Shown piece by piece: positions 26,759 through 37,367 of a stretch of 64,000 bases of DNA; position 1 is the stretch's first letter; each line of letters begins with the position of its first letter. Origin of the DNA: Rossellomorea aquimaris (lineage in GTDB: Bacteria > Bacillota > Bacilli > Bacillales > Bacillaceae_B); the NCBI RefSeq assembly GCF_000935355.1, contig NZ_JXZC01000001.1:744001-808000 (forward strand), read 5' to 3'. The translations under genes and the position numbers were made by a program. The notes beneath the pieces were generated by a model. It made no database searches. It worked only from the letters and a program-made list of their open reading frames with translations, and was not told where the DNA came from.

Positions 26759-29122
26759 CTAAGAGCTTTGCTCTTCAGAAGGTTTACCGATTAAGACTGT
26801 TCTTGGCTTACTTCCTTCATAAGGTCCTACGACTCCTCTTATTTCCATTTCATCAATCAACCTGGCGGCTCTCGTATAACCGATCCTGAACCTTCTTTGA
26901 AGCATGGATACGGAAGCAGTCTGCATTTCAGCGATTAGCTGAACTGCATCATTGTATAGTTCGTCTTCTGCTTCGCCCGTTTTCTCATCTTCTTGAATTT
27001 CATCAGGGATCATTTCTTCCTGATACTGTGCCTTTTGTTGTGAAATAACAAAATCAACGATTTCCTCTACTTCTTCATCAGATAAAAAGGCGCCTTGAAC
27101 CCTTGTAGGCTTTGAAGCCCCTACAGGCATAAAGAGCATGTCTCCTCTGCCCAATAGTTTTTCAGCACCCCCTGAATCCAAAATGGTTCTGGAATCGGTT
27201 TGAGATGATACGGCAAACGCAATCCGTGATGGTATATTCGCTTTGATGACCCCTGTTATAACATCTACTGAAGGACGCTGGGTCGCAATAATTAAATGAA
27301 TCCCTGCGGCACGTGCCATCTGTGCGAGTCTAGTGATGGCATCTTCAACATCGTTTGAAGCTACCATCATCAAATCGGCTAATTCATCTACTATGACCAC
27401 AATGTATGGAAGTAGCGGCTGCTTTTCTTCGTTCTCGAGATTCTGTCTCTTAACATAGTCGTTGTAGCCTTCAATATTTCTTGTTCCTGTGTGAGAGAAC
27501 AATTCATATCTCCGTTCCATTTCGCTTACAACCTTTTTTAATGCCTGTGAAGCTTTCTTCGCATCGGTTACAACGGGAGCTAAGAGGTGCGGCACCCCGT
27601 TATATACATTTAATTCTACCATTTTCGGATCTATCATCATGAGCTTAACTTCATGTGGCTTAGCTCTCATTAGAATACTGGTGATGATTCCATTGATACA
27701 TACACTCTTTCCACTCCCTGTAGCACCGGCTACAAGTAAGTGGGGCATTTTATTCAGTTCTGCAAGTACGGCTTCACCCGTAATATCGCGTCCTAAACCA
27801 ATCTGAAGCTTTGCATCAGGTTTATTATGTTCCTTTGCTTCAAGTACTTCTCGCAAAGAGACCATTGCTACCTCTGAGTTAGGAACTTCGATACCGATAG
27901 CCGATTTCCCTGGAATAGGGGCCTCGATTCGAATATCTTTAGCCGCTAGAGCCAATGCTAAATCATCACTAAGATTTACGATCCGGCTTACTTTCACTCC
28001 AACATCAGGGTGGACTTCATACTTCGTGACTGCGGGGCCCAAGTGGACTTGGGTTACTTTTGCTTTCACCCCAAAACTTTGGAAAGTCCGTTCCAACTTT
28101 GCTGCATTGGCGTGAATCAATTGATATTCATTACTTTGATCTGTTTTTCTGGGACTCTTTAATAAAGAAATAGATGGAAGTTTATAATCCTTATTTTCAA
28201 CTTCAGTAAACGTGATCGGAGGTGCAGAATCAGCTTCTCCTTCTGAATCAGGCATACCTTGAGCTTTAGCATCTTCTTTTTCATCATTTATTCCAGCTCC
28301 TGCAGACGCCTGGTCTTCTTTAGTCTGAGTCCCTCCGTAAGCACGTTCTGCGAAGTTTGAGATAATCGGTTCTCTCGTTTCCTCTTCCTGAGGCAGCACC
28401 CGTTCACCCGCTTCCTCCTGTTTCATTGGAACTTCTTTCTTTTTCTTTTCTTTTACTTCTTTTTTCTTCGACTGTTCTTCTTTCCAATCACTCATATCTT
28501 GTTTGAAAGCCGACCATTGACCACCCAAGAATGCACCAAAGCGCTTCCCTGCTCTCCCTAACACATCCCCGATGGATTTTCCTGTCACTAATATTATGCC
28601 GATCATTATGAATGTTGCACTAACAATTCTTGCTCCTTGAGAGTCAAATAGAAAATAAGAAACGGCAAATAGAACGCTCCCTATCATTCCTCCTCCAAGA
28701 TCCGATGTACTCGTTTCACCACCAATATCCATCCAATACAAATCCCACGTATTCATGATGACACTTGGATTATCAAAAGAACCATTATTTGAGAGTAAAT
28801 CAAATAATTTCACATGACTCAATAGTAAGAAACTCGCAATAATGATGTAAATCCCTATAAGTCTCCGACTAAACAACATAGGGACGTCCCGTTTAATCAT
28901 GAGGTATCCTGCCACATACAGCATCCACAAGAGGGCTACCATATACCATTCACCAAGAAAGAATCGATAGAAATACACCAATGCTTTGCCTACAGCTCCA
29001 AGCTCAATGATGGAAATCAAACTGAGGGCAGCGAGGATCATGCCTGTTATTTCGTATTTAATGGTTTGTTTTAAGGTTGAACTCGTTGAAGATCGTTTTT
29101 TTCTTCTTTTTCGTTTTGCCAA
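26759..29122 (-). CDS. spoIIIE: DNA translocase SpoIIIE/FtsK
   Basis: This 787-residue hexameric DNA pump moves the chromosome into the forespore through the septum. The N-terminus is basic ([12 protein letters not shown]) and followed by about four membrane helices (residues 25-180). A variable charged linker follows (about 200-330). The motor domain has Walker [10 protein letters not shown] near 465 and Walker [15 protein letters not shown] near 573. The C-terminal gamma winged helix ([29 protein letters not shown]) reads SRS sequences. The length matches B. subtilis SpoIIIE (787-789). It has its own promoter and terminator. Confidence 0.97.
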   Translation of the reverse strand: MAKRKRRKKRSSTSSTLKQTIKYEITGMILAALSLISIIELGAVGKALVYFYRFFLGEWYMVALLWMLYVAGYLMIKRDVPMLFSRRLIGIYIIIASFLLLSHVKLFDLLSNNGSFDNPSVIMNTWDLYWMDIGGETSTSDLGGGMIGSVLFAVSYFLFDSQGARIVSATFIMIGIILVTGKSIGDVLGRAGKRFGAFLGGQWSAFKQDMSDWKEEQSKKKEVKEKKKKEVPMKQEEAGERVLPQEEETREPIISNFAERAYGGTQTKEDQASAGAGINDEKEDAKAQGMPDSEGEADSAPPITFTEVENKDYKLPSISLLKSPRKTDQSNEYQLIHANAAKLERTFQSFGVKAKVTQVHLGPAVTKYEVHPDVGVKVSRIVNLSDDLALALAAKDIRIEAPIPGKSAIGIEVPNSEVAMVSLREVLEAKEHNKPDAKLQIGLGRDITGEAVLAELNKMPHLLVAGATGSGKSVCINGIITSILMRAKPHEVKLMMIDPKMVELNVYNGVPHLLAPVVTDAKKASQALKKVVSEMERRYELFSHTGTRNIEGYNDYVKRQNLENEEKQPLLPYIVVIVDELADLMMVASNDVEDAITRLAQMARAAGIHLIIATQRPSVDVITGVIKANIPSRIAFAVSSQTDSRTILDSGGAEKLLGRGDMLFMPVGASKPTRVQGAFLSDEEVEEIVDFVISQQKAQYQEEMIPDEIQEDEKTGEAEDELYNDAVQLIAEMQTASVSMLQRRFRIGYTRAARLIDEMEIRGVVGPYEGSKPRTVLIGKPSEEQSS

Positions 29123-29270
29123 TCCATTTCACCTAAATTCTTTTGAAGTCTTTCTTCTTATGTACATAAAGATGAAGAAAGGGCTGATCCTTTGGGGCAA
29201 TATATGTGCCTAAGGTGTCAGACCCTTCCCGTTAACTTAAAGTATCATTATGATTGTCTCTTCCAGTAAT

Positions 29271-29281
29271 ATTATAGCATA
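29271..29281 (-). promoter_or_regulatory. Extended -10 promoter of spoIIIE
   Basis: On the minus strand TATGCTATAAT combines a TRTGn extension with a perfect TATAAT (29271-29276). The -35 region is poor, as is usual with an extended -10. The leader is about 140 nt long. Confidence 0.6.
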
Positions 29282-29312
29282 ACCACTATTTCGGGAAAAT
29301 CCTCTTTCTCTC

Positions 29313-29519
29313 TTAATTGTTGATAAATTCACCCGGGCATATCTGATCTTGGAGATAATGTGCAGGGTCACTGCTCATCACCCTGACTATTCGATACCGG
29401 TTTTCTTCCTGCTGGACAAGGATAGGGACACCCTGATATTCCATCATCATTTGACCACTGAATTCACTTGAATCTGTTGGAAATACAAGGTCATTGGGAA
29501 CCACTGTATAAAGGATCAT
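29313..29519 (-). CDS. ylzJ: YlzJ-like small protein
   Basis: This 68-residue protein starts [16 protein letters not shown] and belongs to the YlzJ-like family found between tepA and spoIIIE in Bacillus. It contains [23 protein letters not shown], typical of the family. Its function is unknown. Its ATG overlaps the tepA stop region by four bases (ATGA-type junction), so it is translated with tepA. Confidence 0.85.
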   Translation of the reverse strand: MILYTVVPNDLVFPTDSSEFSGQMMMEYQGVPILVQQEENRYRIVRVMSSDPAHYLQDQICPGEFINN

Positions 29520-30271
29520 TGAACCAACCCCTCTTGTTGATCAGATTGCTTTTTCATCTCAATTAGCTCGTTGATCTTCTTTATGGCCGTTCCAATGCCC
29601 CCGATTCCATCTATCAACCCGTATTCAACGGCATCGTCCCCTACCACATTCGTACCAATGTCCCGTGTAAGGTTACCTTTTGCAAACATCAGATCTTTAA
29701 AATCCTCTTCTGATATGTTGCTGTGCTTCGTTACAAAACTCACTACCCGATCCTGCATTTTATCCAAATACTCAAATGTCTGCGGTACCCCGATCACTAA
29801 TCCCGTCAAGCGAACCGGGTGGATCGTCATGGTAGCAGTACTGGCAATGTAGGAGAAATCGCATGAGACGGCAATCGGTACACCAATACTATGCCCTCCT
29901 CCTAATACAACGGAAACTGTAGGTTTAGAAAGGGAAGCGATCATTTCAGAAATAGCGAGGCCAGCTTCCACATCACCCCCTACGGTATTTAAAATCACTA
30001 CCAATCCTTCTATTTTCGGGTTTTGTTCGATTGCTACAAGCTGAGGGATAACATGTTCATACTTTGTTGTTTTATTTTGGGGTGGAAGCTGCATATGTCC
30101 TTCTATTTGACCCACTATCGTTAAGCAATGGATATTGGAATCCTGTGAGAGTTGGGGGACATTGGTTTGCCCTAACTGCTGAATCTTTTCCATTAATCCT
30201 GATGGTTTATCTTTACTATCATCCTGGCCTTTATTTGGTTGTTCCTGCATACGTCCATGACTTTCTTCCAT
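29516..30271 (-). CDS. tepA: TepA (YmfB), ClpP-like translocation-enhancing protein
   Basis: This 251-residue ClpP-fold protein has a charged, low-complexity N-terminal segment of about 40 residues, then a protease-like core. A serine in [15 protein letters not shown] near 123-137 and a histidine in [14 protein letters not shown] near 150 fit the ClpP catalytic layout. In B. subtilis TepA is linked to degradation of signal peptides or small spore proteins and to enhanced secretion. I judge activity likely but unproven here. Neighbours rnjB upstream and ylzJ downstream match B. subtilis. Confidence 0.9.
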   Translation of the reverse strand: MEESHGRMQEQPNKGQDDSKDKPSGLMEKIQQLGQTNVPQLSQDSNIHCLTIVGQIEGHMQLPPQNKTTKYEHVIPQLVAIEQNPKIEGLVVILNTVGGDVEAGLAISEMIASLSKPTVSVVLGGGHSIGVPIAVSCDFSYIASTATMTIHPVRLTGLVIGVPQTFEYLDKMQDRVVSFVTKHSNISEEDFKDLMFAKGNLTRDIGTNVVGDDAVEYGLIDGIGGIGTAIKKINELIEMKKQSDQQEGLVQ

Positions 30272-30354
30272 GAAAACATCTCCTTTTCATTTGCATTCTC
30301 TTGTTATTATTTTAATAAGGGAGCGTTTTCATACTTTATAGTTTAGGTACAAAT

Positions 30355-30404
30355 AATAAAAGTGAGGCTATTTGTTCAAACATACTCAAACAAATAGCCT
30401 CACG
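30355..30404 (-). terminator. Terminator after rnjB
   Basis: A perfect 15-bp stem (GTGAGGCTATTTGTT with its complement, 30362-30376 and 30389-30403) is followed on the minus strand by TTTTATTATTT. Confidence 0.85.
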
Positions 30405-30406
30405 TA

Positions 30407-32074
30407 TTATACTTCCATGATGATCGGTAAAATCATTGGTCTTCTTCGTGTCTTGTTGTATAAATAGTAATTAAGTTGATCTCTTATATCCTGTTTGATG
30501 GTTGTCCATTCAAAAGAGCCTTTTTGTAAATAGGAATGTACCACATCAGTCACGATACCTCCTGCTCCTTCAATCAACTCTTCTGATTCCCTCACGTAAA
30601 CGAAGCCGCGTGAAATAATTTCAGGACCGGACACAATCGATTTGGATCTGCGGTTGATGGTCACAACGACCGTAAAGACACCATCTTCTGATAATAGTTT
30701 GCGATCTCGAAGGACGATATTCCCTACGTCCCCTACACCTATTCCATCGATCAGCACATTCCCTGCTTGAACCCTGCCGCTCATTCTCATCTTGCCGTCC
30801 TTGTATTGAAGTACATCTCCTTTATCCAAAATGAAAATTTGTTTATAAGGAAGACCGATATCGTGAGCGATTTGGGTATGGGCCACCAGCATTTTATACT
30901 CACCTTGTATTGGTATGAAATATTTCGGCTTCATGATATTTAACATTAACTTTAGGTCTTCCTGGCTTCCATGACCTGAAACATGAACCTTCTTATTTGC
31001 AGTCAATACGTTGGCTCCTGCTCTGTAAAGCATGTCAATTGTCTTACCTACGGTGACTTCCATGCCAGGTGAAGGGGAAGCTGTAATAAGAACTGTATCA
31101 CCTTCTTCGATATTTACAAGACGATGGGAGCGTTTTGACATTCGCTGCAGTGCTTCAAACGGTTCTCCTTGTGTCCCGGTCGCGATGATGACGACTTCAT
31201 CTTTAGGGTAATCACCAATCTCATCAATTCCGATGATCATCTCATCCCTTACGTAAAGATAGCCTAATTTTAATGCTACATCATATACTCTCTTTAAACT
31301 CTTACCAACCACGGCCACTTTTCGATTATTTTGCTCTGCTGCATCAAAAACTTGCTGGAGGCGAATTAAATTAGATGCAAAGCAAGCTACAATCACTCTA
31401 CCAGATGCAGTTCGTAAAGCGTCTGTTATATGCTGTTCAATGACTGCCTCGGATGTGGTGTAGCCAGGTCTCTCCGCTTCGGTGCTGTCAGACAACAAAC
31501 AAAGCACACCTTTCTCACCGATTTGAGCCATTTTGCCTAAATCCGGTCGATAAAGGTGTTTAGCAGATTGATCAAATTTGAATTCCCCAGTATGAACAAT
31601 GACTCCCTCAGATGTATGTATACAAACACCTACAGAATCCGGAATACTATGTGTGGTCTTAAAGAACGTAACATTCACTCCATCAAAGGTGAGATGGCTA
31701 TCGGAATGAATTGTATAGAACTTCACATTTTCCCGGATATTTTCATCCTTCAAGCGTGCCTTTACAAGAGCATTCGTTAAACGTGTGCCATAAACCGGTG
31801 CCTTTATCTTATTGAGTACGTATGAAATGGCTCCAATACTATCCTCATGCCCATGAGTCAAGAAGATTCCTTTCACACGTTCTTTATTTTCAATGAGGTA
31901 TTGAATGTCAGGAATCACGATATCAATTCCGAGCATTTCATTTTCAGGGAACATCAGCCCGGCGTCAACCACGAAAATTTCCTGATCCACTTCGATCACG
32001 TACATGTTCTTACCAATTTCCCCCACCCCTCCGAGCGGTATGATCTTTATACTTTCATTCTTTGTCTTACTCAC
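30407..32074 (-). CDS. rnjB: Ribonuclease J2
   Basis: This 555-residue metallo-beta-lactamase/beta-CASP ribonuclease is a partner of RNase J1 in RNA maturation and 5' exonuclease decay. The metal motif reads HGHEDSIG (residues 74-81). The last metal-binding His of HxHxDH is Ser79, as expected for the weakly active J2 paralogue rather than J1. The beta-CASP region and the C-terminal oligomerisation domain follow. The start is GTG at 32072-32074 with SD GGAGG; the overlapping ATG reads straight into TGA. The gene order dapA-rnjB-tepA matches B. subtilis. Confidence 0.95.
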   Translation of the reverse strand: MSKTKNESIKIIPLGGVGEIGKNMYVIEVDQEIFVVDAGLMFPENEMLGIDIVIPDIQYLIENKERVKGIFLTHGHEDSIGAISYVLNKIKAPVYGTRLTNALVKARLKDENIRENVKFYTIHSDSHLTFDGVNVTFFKTTHSIPDSVGVCIHTSEGVIVHTGEFKFDQSAKHLYRPDLGKMAQIGEKGVLCLLSDSTEAERPGYTTSEAVIEQHITDALRTASGRVIVACFASNLIRLQQVFDAAEQNNRKVAVVGKSLKRVYDVALKLGYLYVRDEMIIGIDEIGDYPKDEVVIIATGTQGEPFEALQRMSKRSHRLVNIEEGDTVLITASPSPGMEVTVGKTIDMLYRAGANVLTANKKVHVSGHGSQEDLKLMLNIMKPKYFIPIQGEYKMLVAHTQIAHDIGLPYKQIFILDKGDVLQYKDGKMRMSGRVQAGNVLIDGIGVGDVGNIVLRDRKLLSEDGVFTVVVTINRRSKSIVSGPEIISRGFVYVRESEELIEGAGGIVTDVVHSYLQKGSFEWTTIKQDIRDQLNYYLYNKTRRRPMILPIIMEV

Positions 32075-32124
32075 ATTATGTCCTCCTATGCTGTGCCTTT
32101 CCCGATCTTCAATCAGTTACATTT

Positions 32125-32154
32125 ATTATACTTGATAATATTTTGGGAGTACAA
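32125..32154 (-). promoter_or_regulatory. Sigma-A promoter of rnjB
   Basis: On the minus strand TTGTAC (32149-32154), an 18-nt spacer and TATAAT (32125-32130), 50 nt upstream of the GTG start. Confidence 0.7.
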
Positions 32155-32298
32155 CCAATTTTATCCTACCTATAACTAGAAATAGAAAAAGACTGCATTC
32201 ATTTTTACTACATTACTATTTCGATACAATGCGATTAAATCCTTCTTCTCTAAAATAAATTAATCAAATACTGACTTTAAGGCTGCTTCCTCCCTATA

Positions 32299-32336
32299 AT
32301 AAAAGACTGTGAAGGAATGGCCTTCACAGTCTTTTT
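32299..32336 (-). terminator. Terminator after dapA
   Basis: On the minus strand AAAGACTGTGAAGG and its complement form a 14-bp stem with a tiny loop, followed by TTTTATTATA. It closes the dpa-asd-dapG-dapA unit. The stretch 32160-32298 holds nothing else I recognise. Confidence 0.88.
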
Positions 32337-32337
32337 C

Positions 32338-33219
32338 TTAAGATAATACCTGTAACAATTGAGACAGCTTTGCTCTTTCCACTTCTGTTAGTGGAATTAA
32401 TGGTAAGCGGACAGATCCAACGTCCAGGCCTTTCATCTGCAGGGCTGTTTTAACTGGAGTAGGGTTTGGACTTGTAAATAACCCTTTCATGATCGGAAGA
32501 AGTTTTTGATGAAGTCCCGCTGCCTGCATTGGATTTCCACCAATAAATGCAGCAACCATCTCCTGCATTTCGTTCCCGATGATATGTGAGGCAACGGACA
32601 CGATACCAGTTCCACCTATTGACAATACAGGCAGAGTAAGACCGTCATCGCCACTATACAGCATAAAGTCGTCTGGCGTGTGTGATATAATCTCAGTCAT
32701 GCTATCTAAGTCACCACTTGCTTCTTTAACAGCTACGATGTTTTCAATTTCTGACAATCGAATGATGGTTTCAGGTGAAACATTGACGCTTGAACGTCCA
32801 GGGATATTATACAGCATGACAGGTAAGCTCGTCGATTCAGCAATCGCCCTGAAATGCTGGAACAACCCTTCCTGACTCGGCTTATTATAGTATGGAGCCA
32901 CCAGCATGATGGCATCTACGCCTGCCTCGACTGCCTTTTTGGTAAGCTCGATTGAGGCGTGCGTGTTATTGCTTCCCGTCCCTGCAATAACAGGTACCCT
33001 CCCGTTTACTACTTTTACTACATGCCGAAATAAAGCAATCTTCTCTTCTTTTGTTAAAGTAGGAGACTCACCAGTGGTCCCGGCTACTACTAACGAATCT
33101 GAGCCATTTTCAATCAAATACTGAATTAATTGGGTCGTCTTGGTAAAATCAATATTTCCTTTACGGTCAAATGGAGTAACCATCGCCGTAGAAACGCGGC
33201 CAAAATTCAATCTTGTCAC
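32338..33219 (-). CDS. dapA: 4-hydroxy-tetrahydrodipicolinate synthase
   Basis: This 293-residue TIM-barrel enzyme condenses pyruvate with aspartate semialdehyde. The Schiff-base lysine lies in VAVKEASGD near 162, the pyruvate-binding GTTGESPTL near 47 and the active-site Tyr in MLYNIPGRSSVNV near 136. It supplies dihydrodipicolinate both for lysine and peptidoglycan and for DpaAB, which oxidise it to the spore component dipicolinate. It lies 13 bases downstream of dapG and is cotranscribed. The length is normal. Confidence 0.97.
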   Translation of the reverse strand: MTRLNFGRVSTAMVTPFDRKGNIDFTKTTQLIQYLIENGSDSLVVAGTTGESPTLTKEEKIALFRHVVKVVNGRVPVIAGTGSNNTHASIELTKKAVEAGVDAIMLVAPYYNKPSQEGLFQHFRAIAESTSLPVMLYNIPGRSSVNVSPETIIRLSEIENIVAVKEASGDLDSMTEIISHTPDDFMLYSGDDGLTLPVLSIGGTGIVSVASHIIGNEMQEMVAAFIGGNPMQAAGLHQKLLPIMKGLFTSPNPTPVKTALQMKGLDVGSVRLPLIPLTEVERAKLSQLLQVLS

Positions 33220-33232
33220 TCTCCTCTTTTGT

Positions 33233-34471
33233 TTATCCTACCCTGAATGTAGCGGTTCTCTCCTGTAGTTGAAACGTATCATGAAGTGCATTAATCGCAT
33301 TAATAAGGTCCATCTCTTTCACCAGGACCCAAATAGTCGTATGGCTATCTGCTGACTGCAGGATACGGATTCCTTCGTTGGAAAGCGACGATACAATGGC
33401 TGAGGTCACCCCGGGAACCCCCGTCATTCCGGCACCCACTACTGAAATCTTAGCGCATTCTGACTCAACAATCGGATGATGACCTATATTCTTCAGAACA
33501 GCAATCGCTTCGTCTGCTACCGATGAGGCAACAGTGTAAACAACTCCCCGTGGTGAGATGTTGATGAAATCTACACTTATTCCTTCCTTAGCCATCGCTT
33601 TAAAGACTTCAGCTTGAAGATTGTATTGATCTTCCTTAGCGAAAACCTTGATTTGTGTAAGATTGGGAACATGAGCGATTCCTGTTACGGGATGACTTCG
33701 AAATTCTTTATGTGCTTTCGTATTTTCAAGTGTGGTCACAAGCGTGCCTTCACCTTTAGAGTAGGTAGAACGAATTCGAATCGGGACGTTCGAATTCATT
33801 GCAATTTCAACGGCTCTTGGGTGAATCACCTTTGCTCCCTGATATGCCATATTACACACTTCATTATAGGAAACAACAGTTATAGGTCTAGCTTTTGATG
33901 AAATGCGGGGATCAGCAGTCATGACCCCTTCAACATCAGTGAAAATATCGATGAATTCAGCTTTTAATGCCACTCCTAAAGCAGAAGCAGAAGTATCACT
34001 TCCCCCTCTGCCAATCGTAGTGACATCACCATCTTTCGTTGCTCCTTGAAAGCCGGCAACGACCACTGCATCGTGAATCTCCAGCTCTTTTACCAAACGG
34101 CTGCATTTCATTTCCAAAATCTTCGCATTGTTAAAATCATTATTTGTCCGGAATCCGGCTTGAGCCCCCGTTAAAGCCGTTGATCGGATTCCATGTTCCA
34201 GCAGCATGTTAGAGAAGACCAGGCTAGATATGATTTCTCCACAAGATAATAATAAGTCTTGCTCTCTCTTACTTATTGAAGTATTTCTGCCACCGATTAG
34301 TGATAATAGGGAGTCAGTAGCGTAAGGTTCACCTTTTCTTCCCATAGCTGAAACGACTACCACCACTTTATATCCCTTATCAATAGCTTGCTTTGTGTGC
34401 TCTAGTGCCTTTAGGCGGCTTGCTTCATCACGTACAGACGTTCCACCAAATTTTTGAACGATCACTTTCAT
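33233..34471 (-). CDS. dapG: Aspartokinase I (DapG)
   Basis: This 412-residue aspartate kinase starts MKVIVQKFGGTSVRD. The kinase domain includes TTIGRGGSDTSASALGVAL near 155 and two C-terminal ACT domains follow (about 275-405). In B. subtilis DapG is the diaminopimelate-inhibited isoenzyme expressed for spore and wall synthesis. It is identified as DapG, not LysC or YclM, mainly by its place in the asd-dapG-dapA cluster. I see no lysine riboswitch in the 88 bases before it, which agrees with DapG rather than LysC. Confidence 0.95.
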   Translation of the reverse strand: MKVIVQKFGGTSVRDEASRLKALEHTKQAIDKGYKVVVVVSAMGRKGEPYATDSLLSLIGGRNTSISKREQDLLLSCGEIISSLVFSNMLLEHGIRSTALTGAQAGFRTNNDFNNAKILEMKCSRLVKELEIHDAVVVAGFQGATKDGDVTTIGRGGSDTSASALGVALKAEFIDIFTDVEGVMTADPRISSKARPITVVSYNEVCNMAYQGAKVIHPRAVEIAMNSNVPIRIRSTYSKGEGTLVTTLENTKAHKEFRSHPVTGIAHVPNLTQIKVFAKEDQYNLQAEVFKAMAKEGISVDFINISPRGVVYTVASSVADEAIAVLKNIGHHPIVESECAKISVVGAGMTGVPGVTSAIVSSLSNEGIRILQSADSHTTIWVLVKEMDLINAINALHDTFQLQERTATFRVG

Positions 34472-34559
34472 GACTACACCTCATTGTCATATGTTCAAGA
34501 GGTATGAGAGAACGAATAGTGGAATTATATAGATCTATTTCTGGAATGGTCCCTCTCCG

Positions 34560-35606
34560 TTACTTAACTAAACCAAGTTTCATTAAACTTTCTGCGATTT
34601 GAACTGAGTTCCAAGCCGCTCCCTTAAGTAAGTTGTCAGATACAACCCACATATGGAAGCCCTTATCTTCGTCAAGATCCTTCCGCACTCTGCCTACAAA
34701 AACATCCGGTTTTCCTACAGCATGTGCAGGCATCGGATAAATTTGTTCTTCCGGGACGTCTTCTAAGGTTACCCCTGGAGCATTTTTTAACAGTGAGTGA
34801 ATATCTTTCACTGAAACAGAATCCTCCTCAATTTCAATATATACACTTTCCGAGTGACCTGTTACAACAGGTAATCTCACACAAGTTGCAGATACTTTTA
34901 AAGAAGGCATATGCATAATTTTTTTCGTTTCATTGATCATTTTCATTTCTTCAAATGTAAATCCATTCTCTTGAAATTTATCAATTTGTGGTATGGCATT
35001 ATAGGCAATCTGATAATGCTTTTTATCCCCTTTTACAGGTAGGACACTTGGCTCAAATGTTTCACCGGACAATATGGCTTGTGTTTGGTCGTGTAGCTCA
35101 TCGATTGCCACTGCACCTGCCCCTGAAACTGCTTGATAAGTTGACACGATTACTTTCGATAATCCATATTGTTTACGAATCGGTTCAAGTGCTGCCACCA
35201 TCTGGATGGTAGAACAGTTAGGGTTCGCAATGATTCCATTATGAAGTTTGATATCTTCTTCGTTCACCTCTGGAACAACAAGAGGAACATCTGGATCCAT
35301 ACGGTATGCACTTGTGTTGTCCACCACAATTGCCCCACGTTTAACGGCTTCAGGAGCAAGAAGTTTGGATACACTCCCACCTGCACTAAATAAAGCAATG
35401 TCGACTCCTTCGAAACTTTCAGGTTTCGCTTCTTCAACCGTCCATTCTTTCCCTTTAAAGGTAACTGTAGACCCTGCAGAGCGTGCTGAAGATAATAATG
35501 TTAATTGTTTTATTGGAAAATCCCTTTTTTCTAATGTTTGTAGCATTTGCTGTCCCACTGCACCTGTAGCACCGACAACTGCTACATGAAATCCCGTTGT
35601 ATTCAA
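34560..35606 (-). CDS. asd: Aspartate-semialdehyde dehydrogenase
   Basis: This 348-residue enzyme reduces aspartyl phosphate to the semialdehyde, the step between DapG and DapA. The NADP-binding GATGAVGQQ lies near 11-19, the catalytic cysteine in NPNCSTIQM near 129, and a His in [11 protein letters not shown] near 250. I place the start at TTG 35604-35606 ([15 protein letters not shown]), because AGGAGAG lies seven bases before it; the frame stays open to another TTG at 35624 that precedes the SD. It is downstream of dpaA-dpaB, with a terminator between. Confidence 0.95.
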   Translation of the reverse strand: MNTTGFHVAVVGATGAVGQQMLQTLEKRDFPIKQLTLLSSARSAGSTVTFKGKEWTVEEAKPESFEGVDIALFSAGGSVSKLLAPEAVKRGAIVVDNTSAYRMDPDVPLVVPEVNEEDIKLHNGIIANPNCSTIQMVAALEPIRKQYGLSKVIVSTYQAVSGAGAVAIDELHDQTQAILSGETFEPSVLPVKGDKKHYQIAYNAIPQIDKFQENGFTFEEMKMINETKKIMHMPSLKVSATCVRLPVVTGHSESVYIEIEEDSVSVKDIHSLLKNAPGVTLEDVPEEQIYPMPAHAVGKPDVFVGRVRKDLDEDKGFHMWVVSDNLLKGAAWNSVQIAESLMKLGLVK

Positions 35607-35771
35607 AATCTTCTCTCCTTCCAACCATTCAGTATTCTCATAGTAGGTATAACGTTTTAGTCTATTACTATAATAAAGAATATTTTAACATAAACAATTA
35701 TTCGACAATAGGGAATTCTTTATATAAGTTTAATTTTAAATTTAATAAGAGCCATAATCTTCTATATGCAT

Positions 35772-35812
35772 GAAAAGAAGGCCATCTTAACAGTGCAAGG
35801 TGATAGCCTTCT
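35772..35812 (-). terminator. Terminator after dpaB
   Basis: On the minus strand AGAAGGCTATC pairs with GATGGCCTTCT around a longer imperfect loop and is followed by TTTTC. It lies between dpaB and asd, so sigma-K transcripts and asd-dapG-dapA transcripts can be separated. The AT-rich gap 35607-35771 should hold the asd promoter, but I cannot choose one among several TATA-like boxes. Confidence 0.65.
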
Positions 35813-35818
35813 AGAGTA

Positions 35819-36412
35819 TTAATCTAAATATCTTTCGATTACGACAGGCTGGAGCTGTCTTCCTTCAATTGCCGCCTCAATGGTTTCCTGAATCAAAGTC
35901 ATTCTGGCTACCATCGATTTTGGCTTACTTTCAGGTGCATCCTGCCCAAACGGGATAAAGTAAATATCTTTCGTTGATATTAATCTCATTAGATTTACAC
36001 CGTTTAAGCCAAGAGCATCGTTTGTTGAAATCCCCAAAACTACCGGACGGTGATTACGAAGAGTCGCCTTGGCAGCCATTAATACCGGAGAATCAGTCAT
36101 TGCATTTGCGAATTTACTCATTGAATTTCCTGTAAGGGGAGCGATCACCATACAATCCAATGGAATCTTAGGACCGAGTGGCTCTGCCTTTACGATTGAA
36201 TCGATCACCTTATGGCCCGTAACGTCCTCAATCCGCTTGATCCAGTCTTCTCCCTTACCGAATCTCGTTTCCGTATTCATAACGGTCGACGTTACAATCG
36301 GCATCACTTCTGCACCGTTATTCACTAAACGCTCGATTTCGGGGAATACTGCATCATACGTACAATGAGATCCTGTCAGACCAAACCCGATTCGTTTTCC
36401 TTTCACACTCAT
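35819..36412 (-). CDS. dpaB: Dipicolinate synthase subunit B
   Basis: This 197-residue flavoprotein-like subunit starts MSVKGKRIGFGLTGSHCTYD (Rossmann-like flavodoxin fold of the DFP/UbiX group). It includes PLTGNSMSKFANAMTDSPVLMA near 95-115. With DpaA it forms dipicolinate synthase, which oxidises dihydrodipicolinate to pyridine-2,6-dicarboxylic acid in the mother cell for export into the spore core. Its ATG overlaps the dpaA stop by four bases (ATGA), showing translational coupling. The length matches the family. Confidence 0.96.
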   Translation of the reverse strand: MSVKGKRIGFGLTGSHCTYDAVFPEIERLVNNGAEVMPIVTSTVMNTETRFGKGEDWIKRIEDVTGHKVIDSIVKAEPLGPKIPLDCMVIAPLTGNSMSKFANAMTDSPVLMAAKATLRNHRPVVLGISTNDALGLNGVNLMRLISTKDIYFIPFGQDAPESKPKSMVARMTLIQETIEAAIEGRQLQPVVIERYLD

Positions 36413-37311
36413 GATGAACTCTCCTTTCCTAAATCAAAATCTTCCTCTAACAATTGACATAGAACATTCGCCAGAATCTGCCCGGCTGTCTTAGGTGCCA
36501 CGATTCCAGGCAATCCAGGGGCCAACAATGCTTTAATGCCCCGCTTTTCTGCATAACGGAAATCTGTACCTCCAGGCTTTGAAGCCAAATCAATAATTAA
36601 TGTATGAGCTGGCATTTTGGCTATCACAGCAGCCTTCACTATATGCACTGGAATTGTGTTTATACATATATCACAATTCTCAACCTCTTTTTCTAAGTTA
36701 TCTAAGTGGAATGGTTCTAAGCCCATTTCGGTCACCCTGGCCAGATGCTCACTTTTACGAACACCCACTTTCACCTTTCCGCCTAAATGATGAAACGTTC
36801 TAGCTACACTCATACCTACCCTACCCAGACCCAATATGACAATGGTAGATCCGTGAATAGTAAAGTCTGTATGTTGAATAGCCATCATAATCGTTCCCTC
36901 TACTGTAGGAATGGAATTATAAATGGCAACATCATCTCTCTCAAACATCTGAACAAGTTTACGGTTTGTTGAAGACATCACTTTATCCAAGTACTTATTA
37001 CTAATTCCTGAATAGATCGTACAGTGCTCTGGCGTCTGTGACACGATTTCTTCTGTTAAAATGATTTTCTCGTTGGAAAAAATCGTATCAATTTCTCCTT
37101 GTAGATTCGTGCCGGGTACAGGTAAGATAATGGCATCAATAATAGAAAAGTCCACTTCACTCAGCTTTTCTTTCGTAGCCCCTGTAAAGGCATGATCTAG
37201 TTGTTCAAAACCTACGAGTGAGATCTTAGCATCCAACTCCGTAAGCTTCCGAATAATCTCAAGTTGACGAGCATCTCCGCCTAGAACTGCGATCTGCATT
37301 CCGGTCAGCAT
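36409..37311 (-). CDS. dpaA: Dipicolinate synthase subunit A
   Basis: This 300-residue NAD(P)-dependent subunit of dipicolinate synthase starts MLTGMQIAVLGGDARQLEIIRKL, followed by a second nucleotide-binding motif IVILGLGRVGMSVARTF near 158-174. I use ATG 37309-37311, which follows AGGTGA. A GTG one codon upstream is also possible. It heads the dpaA-dpaB unit, and a sigma-K-like promoter lies 57 nt upstream, consistent with mother-cell expression late in sporulation. Confidence 0.96.
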   Translation of the reverse strand: MLTGMQIAVLGGDARQLEIIRKLTELDAKISLVGFEQLDHAFTGATKEKLSEVDFSIIDAIILPVPGTNLQGEIDTIFSNEKIILTEEIVSQTPEHCTIYSGISNKYLDKVMSSTNRKLVQMFERDDVAIYNSIPTVEGTIMMAIQHTDFTIHGSTIVILGLGRVGMSVARTFHHLGGKVKVGVRKSEHLARVTEMGLEPFHLDNLEKEVENCDICINTIPVHIVKAAVIAKMPAHTLIIDLASKPGGTDFRYAEKRGIKALLAPGLPGIVAPKTAGQILANVLCQLLEEDFDLGKESSS

Positions 37312-37367
37312 CACTGATTTCACCTACTTTTTACATAATCGCTATTCTAAATCCCTTTTCACTTCAA

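Noticed and set aside
29174-29231. GGTGTCAGACCC sequence in the spoIIIE leader as a third YmfC site
   Set aside because: It shares only TCAGACC with the ymfC palindrome and has no matching second arm, so chance is the better explanation.
34472-34559. Lysine riboswitch ahead of dapG
   Set aside because: The gap is only 88 bases and shows none of the conserved lysine-riboswitch segments. DapG is also not the lysine-controlled isoenzyme.
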